Shown: piece by piece, positions 58,519-64,000 of the stretch
Layout of the letters: every line of letters starts with the position of its first letter
Position numbering within the stretch: the first letter of the stretch is position 1
Assembly (NCBI RefSeq): GCF_001307295.1
Contig: NZ_CP012700.1
Span: forward strand, 3,661,001 to 3,725,000
Origin: Sphingopyxis macrogoltabida
GTDB lineage: Bacteria > Pseudomonadota > Alphaproteobacteria > Sphingomonadales > Sphingomonadaceae
Reading direction: 5' to 3'
Length of the DNA: 64,000 nucleotides
The notes under the pieces: model-generated
Told to the model about the DNA's origin: nothing
The model's input: only the letters and a program-made list of their open reading frames with translations
Databases searched by the model: none
Position numbers and translations under genes: made by a program

Positions 58519-59091
58519 CTAGTCGAGCGCCGCTTCGGCGTCCAGCGCGGCCAGAGCATCCTCGTCCCCCGGCGCGACCGCCAGAATCCGCCGCGCGAGT
58601 GCGAGGCTGTGGCCCGCGCGGGCAAAGGCGGCGACCTGCCGTTCGCGCATCGCCGGATCGTCGGCCGTGCGCACCGCGAACGGACCGAAACGCCGCCGCC
58701 GGGCAAAGCCGATCGCCGACGCCAGCGCCTTGTCTTCGGCTTCCGACAGCGCATCCTCGCTGTCGCCGGGCGCGATTCCGTCGACGAAGAGCTGTGCCTT
58801 GACCCGCCGAACGCCCAGCCCGCGGCGCGTCATCGCCCCGGCGCGCATCGCCGCATATTGGCGGTCGTCGAGAAAGCCGAGCCGCTCCATCCGGCCGGCG
58901 ACCGCCTCGCACGCCGCCATGGCGTCAATTTCGTCAACCCATTCGGATTCGCGAATTTTTCGGGAAAGATAGCGCGTCAGCTTGGCGCGGCTGGTCGCGA
59001 ATCGCGCCACATAGGCGAGCGCCAGTTCGTCGAGCTTTGCTGCGCCGAGTGGCCTTTTTGAACGGTCGGGGAGAGCGCGGCGGTTGGCCAT
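58519..59091 (-). CDS. recX: Regulatory protein RecX
   Basis: A 190-residue protein built of three-helix repeats: 'LDELALAYVARFATSRAKLT', 'RYLSRKIRESEWVDEIDAMA', 'RLGFLDDRQYAAMRAGAMTR' and 'RGLGVRRVKAQLFVDGIAPG'. RecX inhibits RecA filament extension. recA is not adjacent. It is divergent from the fatty acyl-AMP ligase gene. Confidence 0.88.
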   Translation of the reverse strand: MANRRALPDRSKRPLGAAKLDELALAYVARFATSRAKLTRYLSRKIRESEWVDEIDAMAACEAVAGRMERLGFLDDRQYAAMRAGAMTRRGLGVRRVKAQLFVDGIAPGDSEDALSEAEDKALASAIGFARRRRFGPFAVRTADDPAMRERQVAAFARAGHSLALARRILAVAPGDEDALAALDAEAALD

Positions 59092-59209
59092 ATGCCATGT
59101 TTATGCCACAGTCGGGCCCGATTGAGAACGATCAGCACCGTCATATCGGGCAACAAAGCCCGGAAACGGGCCATTTTGTTCCAACAATATAGGGTTCGCG
59201 CACCATAAC

Positions 59210-61033
59210 ATGGCTCAGAAAGATGACATGCTTGTTGCCGCGCGGCCCGGTTTACGGGACTCAGCACCCATTATGACCGAAAATCCTGCCCTCACCGCAG
59301 ATGCTGCGGACGGCCTCGCGCCGACGCCGACCCATTGCGCCCAGCCGCGCCGCTTTTCGGATTTCGCCACCGTCGGCGAAGCGCTCGATTATGCCGCCAG
59401 CGGCTCGCGCGGGCTCAATTTCCACGATCCGCGCGGTAAGCTGACGCGGCCTTATCCGTACCGCGAGCTGCAGGCCGATGCCATTGCAACCGCCTATCGT
59501 CTGATCGCGGCGGGGGTGAAGCCCGAGGACCGGATCGCGCTGATCGCCGAAACCGGCCCCGAATTTGCGGCGCTTTTCTTCGGTACCATCTATGCCGGTG
59601 CGTGGCCGGTGCCGCTGCCGCTGCCGACCAGCTTCGGCGGCCGCGACTCCTATGTCGGCCAGCTTACCGTCCAACTGACGAGTTGCGATCCCACGATGCT
59701 CTTCTTCCCGCCCGAAATCGCGGCGATGGCGATCGAGGCCGCCGAAGCGCGGGGCGTGACCCCGGTCGACTGGAGCGCGTTCGAACAGCGCCCGGCGCCG
59801 GTCACCGACCTGCCGGCGCAGCAGAGCGACGCGACCTGCTACCTCCAGTACAGCAGCGGCTCGACGCGCTTCCCGCATGGCGTCGCGGTCACCCACGGCG
59901 CGCTGCTCAACAATCTATCGGCGCATTCGCACGGCATGCAGCTTCAGGACAGCGACCGCTGCATTTCGTGGCTGCCCTGGTATCACGACATGGGTCTGGT
60001 CGGCTGCCTGCTGTCGCCCGTCGCCAACCAGGTTTCGGTCGATTATCTGAAGACCGAGGATTTCGCCCGCCGTCCGCTCGCCTGGCTCGACCTGATCAGC
60101 CGCAACGAGGGCACGACGCTCAGCTATTCGCCGACCTTCGGTTACGACATCTGCGCGCGCCGCATCTCGAGCCAGACCCACGTCGCCGACCGCTTCGACC
60201 TGTCGCGCTGGCGCGTCGCGGGTAACGGCGCCGACATGATCCGTCCCGACGTCATGCAAAACTTCGTCGATGCCTTTGCCGATGCGGGTTTCAAGGCAAC
60301 CGCCTTCCTGCCGAGCTACGGCCTTGCCGAAGCGACGCTCGCGGTCAGCATCATGCCGCCGGGTCAGGGCATCGTCGTCGAACTGGTCGAGGAAACCGAA
60401 TTGTCGGGCGCCGCGAACGACGCCGGCCGCCCGACGCGTTATCGCGCGATCGTCAACTGCGGCCGCGCGGTCAAGGATATGACGATCGAGGTCCGCGACG
60501 AGGCCGGCAACATCCTGCCCGACCAGACGGTGGGCAAGGTCTGGTGCAGCGGTCCGTCGCTGATGACCGGCTATTACCGCGATCCCGAATCGACCGCCGC
60601 CTGCCTGGTCGACGGCTGGCTCGATACCGGCGATATGGGCTATTTGTCAGACGGTTACATCTACATTGTCGGCCGCGCCAAGGACATGATCATCATCAAC
60701 GGCAAGAATCACTGGCCGCAGGATATCGAATGGGCGGTCGAACAATTGCCGGGCTTCAAGTCGGGCGATATCGCGGCCTTCGCGATCACCGCGCCGGGGG
60801 GCGAGGAAACGCCGGCGGTGCTCGTCCAGTGCCGCACCAGCGACGATGGCGAACGCGCCTTGCTGCGCGAAACGATCCGCGAACGCGTCCGCGCGATCAC
60901 CGGTATGAACTGCGTCATCGAGCTGATTCCGCCGCGCACCCTGCCGCGGACGAGTTCGGGCAAATTGAGCCGGTCGAAGGCGCGCGCGCAATATCTGGCG
61001 GGCGAAATCCAGCCGTTCGCGATCGCCGCCTGA
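59210..61033 (+). CDS. Fatty acyl-AMP ligase (FAAL-like acyl-adenylate enzyme)
   Basis: A 607-residue ANL-superfamily enzyme that activates a fatty acid as acyl-AMP. Motifs are 'RPYPYRELQADAIATAYRLI', the adenylate P-loop 'CYLQYSSGSTRFPHGVAVTH', 'WLPWYHDMGLVGCLLSPVAN', 'GWLDTGDMGYLSDGYIYIVG' and the C-terminal catalytic Lys region 'SSGKLSRSKARAQYL'. The YHDMGL element is the FAAL/MycPS hallmark. FAALs pass acyl chains to acyl-carrier domains, but no carrier or PKS gene is adjacent. ATG 59210 is used; ATG 59273 (MTENPALTAD) is possible. Confidence 0.92.
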   Translation: MAQKDDMLVAARPGLRDSAPIMTENPALTADAADGLAPTPTHCAQPRRFSDFATVGEALDYAASGSRGLNFHDPRGKLTRPYPYRELQADAIATAYRLIAAGVKPEDRIALIAETGPEFAALFFGTIYAGAWPVPLPLPTSFGGRDSYVGQLTVQLTSCDPTMLFFPPEIAAMAIEAAEARGVTPVDWSAFEQRPAPVTDLPAQQSDATCYLQYSSGSTRFPHGVAVTHGALLNNLSAHSHGMQLQDSDRCISWLPWYHDMGLVGCLLSPVANQVSVDYLKTEDFARRPLAWLDLISRNEGTTLSYSPTFGYDICARRISSQTHVADRFDLSRWRVAGNGADMIRPDVMQNFVDAFADAGFKATAFLPSYGLAEATLAVSIMPPGQGIVVELVEETELSGAANDAGRPTRYRAIVNCGRAVKDMTIEVRDEAGNILPDQTVGKVWCSGPSLMTGYYRDPESTAACLVDGWLDTGDMGYLSDGYIYIVGRAKDMIIINGKNHWPQDIEWAVEQLPGFKSGDIAAFAITAPGGEETPAVLVQCRTSDDGERALLRETIRERVRAITGMNCVIELIPPRTLPRTSSGKLSRSKARAQYLAGEIQPFAIAA

Positions 61034-61091
61034 CGATATCGGAAATTTGTCCCGCAGCAGGACAAAAAATGATCACGCGCAGGCCGGGTAC

Positions 61092-61109
61092 GGTTACCTT
61101 CGGGTAACC
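61092..61109. terminator. Hairpin between the FAAL and GGDEF-EAL genes
   Basis: GGTTACC, a TTCG loop and GGTAACC form a perfect 7-bp stem 58 bases after the FAAL stop, without a T-run. It is a weak terminator candidate or a regulatory dyad upstream of the next gene. Confidence 0.35.
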
Positions 61110-61131
61110 CCACCTCATTAAACAGGCGCTC

Positions 61132-63483
61132 GTGAAAAGCCTGTTGACCGACCAGATCTTTGCCGACGACATTCCCGCGCGCACCCTGTTGGGGCTGGGT
61201 CCGCGCGATGAGGATGTCGGCGACCTCCGCCAGCTCCAGCTCGCGCCGCTGCGCGGCAAGGGCAGTCTGCGCCTGTGGATGGGGCTCGGGATGGCGCTCG
61301 TCGCTGCGCTGACCATGGTCCTGCGCGTCCCCGTCGCGATCGCCGGCGCGTGGTTCGCCGTGGCACTGCTGTTCAGCCTCTGGTCCTATCGGGCGTTCGC
61401 GAGCCTTGCCATCGGCGAACTCAAATTGTCGGGCCTGCCCGAATACCGGCTTTGCCATCGCCACGCCTTCTATTCGGCGATGCTCTGGTCCTCGACCTTT
61501 TGGCTGCAGGGGGTACCGACCCTCGATCATGTGCTGTCGATCTGGACGATCGCGCTGCTGATGATGCTGACGCTGGCGATGATCGCGCACAGCATGCCCA
61601 TGATCTGCATCCTGTATATCGCGCCGGTCAGCCTGTCGGCAGCCGTGGCGCTCGTCCGCGCGGGGGCGCCGCAACTCGCGGCGGTGGCGCTGGTCGCGGC
61701 GCTGCTGCTCTGCACATCGTGCATCCGCTTCGCCAAGACGCACGTCCGCTTCCGCCGCGCCGAAGAAACGCTGCACGAAAAGAACGAGACGGTCAGCCTG
61801 CTGCTCCGCGAGTTCGAGGAAACCTCAGCCGACTGGCTGTGGCAGACCGACAACGCCCGCCGCCTCGTCCATGTCTCGCCGCGCCTTGCTTATGCGCTCG
61901 GCGCCTCGGCCGAAGGGCTGGAGGGCGTGCCGCTGCTCCAGGCGCTGTCGGGCGACGCGTGGGAGACGGGACAATTCCCCCGCAGCCTGCATGACATCGC
62001 CGAGCGGATGAAACGGCGCGAGAGCTTTTCGAACCTGATCGTGCCCGTGACCATCGGCGGCAAGCCGCGCTGGTGGGAATTGTCGGCATCGCCGCGCCTC
62101 GACGAAACCGGCAAGTTCCTGGGCTTTCGCGGCGTCGGCTCCGACGTCACCGAACAGCGCGCGTCGGCTGAACAGATCGCCAAGATGGCGCGCTTCGACA
62201 ATCTGACCGGCCTGCCCAACCGCCTGCACCTCAACGAGGAACTCGCGCGGGCACTGAAGCACGCGAATGATGCGAAATCGCGCTGCGCGCTGCTGATGAT
62301 CGACCTCGACCGGTTCAAGGCGGTCAACGACACATTGGGCCACCCCGTCGGCGACAAGCTGCTCGCGCAGGTCGCCGCGCGGCTGAAGAGCATGATGGAT
62401 CGCGGCATGACTTGCGGCCGGCTCGGCGGCGACGAATTTGCCGTCGTGCTGCAGGATGTGCCCTCGGCGCTCGATGCCGAGGATCTGGCGCAGCGGATCA
62501 TCGCTGCGGTCAGCCGGCCTTATGTGGTCGACAATCACCAGTTGTTCGTCGGCGCCAGCATCGGCTTCGCGATCGGGCCGCAGGACGGCGCGACGGTCGA
62601 GACGCTGACCCGCAACGCCGACCTTGCGCTCTACAAGTCGAAGGACAAGGGCGGCAATCTCGTCGCGGCCTATGTCGCCTCGCTCCATGCGCAGGCCGAG
62701 GAACGGCGCGTGATGGAACAGGAGCTGCGCGGTGCGCTCGATCGCGGCGAGTTCGAGATGTATTATCAGCCGGTGGTTACCGCCACCGACGGCACGCTCA
62801 ACGGGTTCGAAGGCCTGATCCGCTGGAACAACCAGAAGCTCGGCAATGTCTCGCCCGGCCGCTTCATTCCGCTGGCCGAGGACAGCCGCCTGATCTCGCC
62901 GATCGGCGAATGGGTGCTGCGCACCGCCTGCCACGAAGCGATGCGCTGGCCGTCGAACCTCAAGGTCGCGGTCAACGTCTCGGCCGAACAGCTCACCGAC
63001 CCCGCCTTCGCGTCGGTCGTCGTCTCGGCGCTCGCGCAGAGCGGGTTGCCGCCCGAACGGCTCGAGATCGAAGTCACCGAAAGCGTCTTCCTGCGCGACG
63101 GCGGCGGCGCGGCACAATTGCTCGACCAGCTCATCAGCCTCGGCATCCGCCTGTCGCTCGACGACTTCGGGACCGGCTATTCGTCGCTCGGTTATCTACG
63201 CAAGACGCAATTTTCGACGATCAAGGTCGACCGCAGCTTCGTCGTCGGCGCCGCCAAGGGGAGCATCGAATCGATCGCGATCATTCGCGCCGTCGTCGCG
63301 CTCGCCGACAGCCTCGGCATGTCGACGACCGCCGAGGGCGCCGAGACCGAAGTCGAGGTCGACACGCTGCGCGCGCTCGGCTGCAGCAACATCCAGGGCT
63401 ATTATTATGGCCGCCCGATGCCGGCGAGCGACGTGCTGACGCTTTTCCGCCGCCCGGATTCGCTCGACACCCAAGCGGCATGA
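61132..63483 (+). CDS. Membrane PAS-GGDEF-EAL cyclic-di-GMP enzyme
   Basis: A 783-residue protein from GTG 61132. Five or six membrane segments lie in the first 215 residues, then a coiled coil and a PAS domain (about 225-335, 'ETSADWLWQTDNARRLVHVS'). The GGDEF domain has the intact active site 'GRLGGDEFAVVLQDVPSALD'. The EAL domain reads 'FEMYYQPVVTATDGTLNGFE' with EGL in place of EAL, but keeps 'LDDFGTGYSSLGYL' and 'GCSNIQGYYYGRPM'. It could make and degrade c-di-GMP; the dominant activity is uncertain. Confidence 0.94.
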   Translation: MKSLLTDQIFADDIPARTLLGLGPRDEDVGDLRQLQLAPLRGKGSLRLWMGLGMALVAALTMVLRVPVAIAGAWFAVALLFSLWSYRAFASLAIGELKLSGLPEYRLCHRHAFYSAMLWSSTFWLQGVPTLDHVLSIWTIALLMMLTLAMIAHSMPMICILYIAPVSLSAAVALVRAGAPQLAAVALVAALLLCTSCIRFAKTHVRFRRAEETLHEKNETVSLLLREFEETSADWLWQTDNARRLVHVSPRLAYALGASAEGLEGVPLLQALSGDAWETGQFPRSLHDIAERMKRRESFSNLIVPVTIGGKPRWWELSASPRLDETGKFLGFRGVGSDVTEQRASAEQIAKMARFDNLTGLPNRLHLNEELARALKHANDAKSRCALLMIDLDRFKAVNDTLGHPVGDKLLAQVAARLKSMMDRGMTCGRLGGDEFAVVLQDVPSALDAEDLAQRIIAAVSRPYVVDNHQLFVGASIGFAIGPQDGATVETLTRNADLALYKSKDKGGNLVAAYVASLHAQAEERRVMEQELRGALDRGEFEMYYQPVVTATDGTLNGFEGLIRWNNQKLGNVSPGRFIPLAEDSRLISPIGEWVLRTACHEAMRWPSNLKVAVNVSAEQLTDPAFASVVVSALAQSGLPPERLEIEVTESVFLRDGGGAAQLLDQLISLGIRLSLDDFGTGYSSLGYLRKTQFSTIKVDRSFVVGAAKGSIESIAIIRAVVALADSLGMSTTAEGAETEVEVDTLRALGCSNIQGYYYGRPMPASDVLTLFRRPDSLDTQAA

Positions 63484-63658
63484 TATCGGCTTTCGGCGAC
63501 GGGCCGAAGCCCTGCCACGACGAGTTGAAAGCCTTACCAAAAGGTTCCGCCGCCCATCGCACTTCGGGCGCAACTCACCGCTAGATTGTGGTCGCGTTCG
63601 TCAAACGTGGCAAACAGCCTTCAACGCTTGAAGACAAGCCAATTGGGGGTCGCAATCC

Positions 63659-64000
63659 ATGCTTTACAGCCGCTTTCTGGGTGCCGTCGCCGCGTCCTTG
63701 ATGATGCTGACCGGTATCCTTGCTGCCACCCCTGCGGCGGCGCGCGGTTATCTGCAGTGCGTTCCCTTCGCCCGCGCCGAATCGGGCGTCGAAATCCGCG
63801 GCAATGCCAAGACCTGGTGGTCACAGGCCGCCGGCACCTATGAACGCGGCGAAGAGCCCCGCAAGGGCGCGGTGATGGCGTTTGCCGGCACCCGCGGCAT
63901 GCCGCTCGGCCATGTCGCGGTGGTCAAGAAGATCGTCAGCGACCGCGAAATCCTGATCGACCATGCCAATTGGTCGCCGATCAACGGCCGCCGCGGCCAG
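63659..64000 (+). CDS. Secreted CHAP-domain protein (partial, cut by window end)
   Basis: 114 codons are visible. A signal peptide (1-28, AASLMMLTGILAATPAAARG) is followed by 'YLQCVPFARAESGVEIRGNA' with the catalytic Cys of the CHAP cysteine peptidase/amidase fold, 'KTWWSQAAGTYERGEEPRKG' and 'LGHVAVVKKIVSDREILIDH' with the catalytic His. CHAP enzymes cut peptidoglycan cross-links. ATG 63659 is chosen. The C-terminus is outside the window. Confidence 0.88.
   Translation, partial: MLYSRFLGAVAASLMMLTGILAATPAAARGYLQCVPFARAESGVEIRGNAKTWWSQAAGTYERGEEPRKGAVMAFAGTRGMPLGHVAVVKKIVSDREILIDHANWSPINGRRGQ

Overview
The window is high-GC chromosomal DNA of an alphaproteobacterium, most likely a sphingomonad of the Sphingopyxis type. 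Pointers are a CtrA-type cell-cycle regulator with a CtrA box and a GANTC site in its promoter, an NDUFA12-type complex I accessory subunit, DUF2155 and BamD proteins, a stand-alone CpaF, FMN azoreductase and pirin genes, and many copies of the short palindromic repeats (TCATCCCGG.../GTCACCCCGG.../GATCCCCGGCGAAAG...) that litter sphingomonad intergenic regions. I found no tRNA, rRNA, CRISPR array or prophage. Most of the window is ordinary housekeeping chromosome. One clear foreign block was inserted at 49990-53274.

Layout. 1-4.1 kb: end of an ArsR regulator with an SRPBCC protein and two DUF1801 proteins, then a 2OG-Fe(II) oxygenase, an EVE protein, a PilZ protein and a SRAP-family protein lacking its catalytic cysteine. 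4.1-8.5 kb: arfB, an RluA-type pseudouridine synthase, and a LigB-type dioxygenase/azoR/pirin operon divergent from a LysR gene. 8.5-9.9 kb: ctrA and a second PilZ gene. 10.2-12.9 kb: sdhCDA without sdhB. 13.2-16.7 kb: alanine dehydrogenase divergent from an Lrp-type regulator, then a soluble chemoreceptor. 16.8-19.4 kb: SDR, prmA, phenylalanine hydroxylase. 19.4-25.3 kb: modABC and a DUF2946/TonB receptor/PepSY metal-uptake-like operon. 25.4-34.9 kb: sterol desaturase family protein, ligA, an ABM protein, GNAT, recN, bamD, cyclophilin, M28 peptidase.

35.8-49.2 kb carries the classical translation and RNA operon on the minus strand (rimP-nusA-ylxR-infB, rbfA, then truB-rpsO-pnp). It is interrupted by a frameshifted GIY-YIG gene, a plus-strand WS/DGAT acyltransferase, tdk, a GNAT gene and a small secreted protein. 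The truB gene carries an intact palindromic repeat inside its reading frame. 49.4-54.3 kb is cpaF, split by a 3.3-kb insertion with perfect 5-bp target duplications. The insertion contains an IS1380-family element, an alcohol dehydrogenase and an IS66 tail, and looks like an ISEcp1-style one-ended transposition unit. 54.3-64 kb: a second 2OG oxygenase, a secreted methyltransferase, aat overlapping DUF2155 on the opposite strand, NDUFA12, DUF192, recX, a fatty acyl-AMP ligase, a PAS-GGDEF-EAL protein, and the start of a CHAP-domain protein cut by the window end.

The strongest observations are (1) the IS1380 transposition unit in cpaF, where three related terminal repeats and the ATCGA duplication can be read directly; (2) the palindromic repeat domesticated in TruB; (3) the Cys2-less SRAP protein; and (4) the CtrA/CcrM-type promoter architecture of ctrA.
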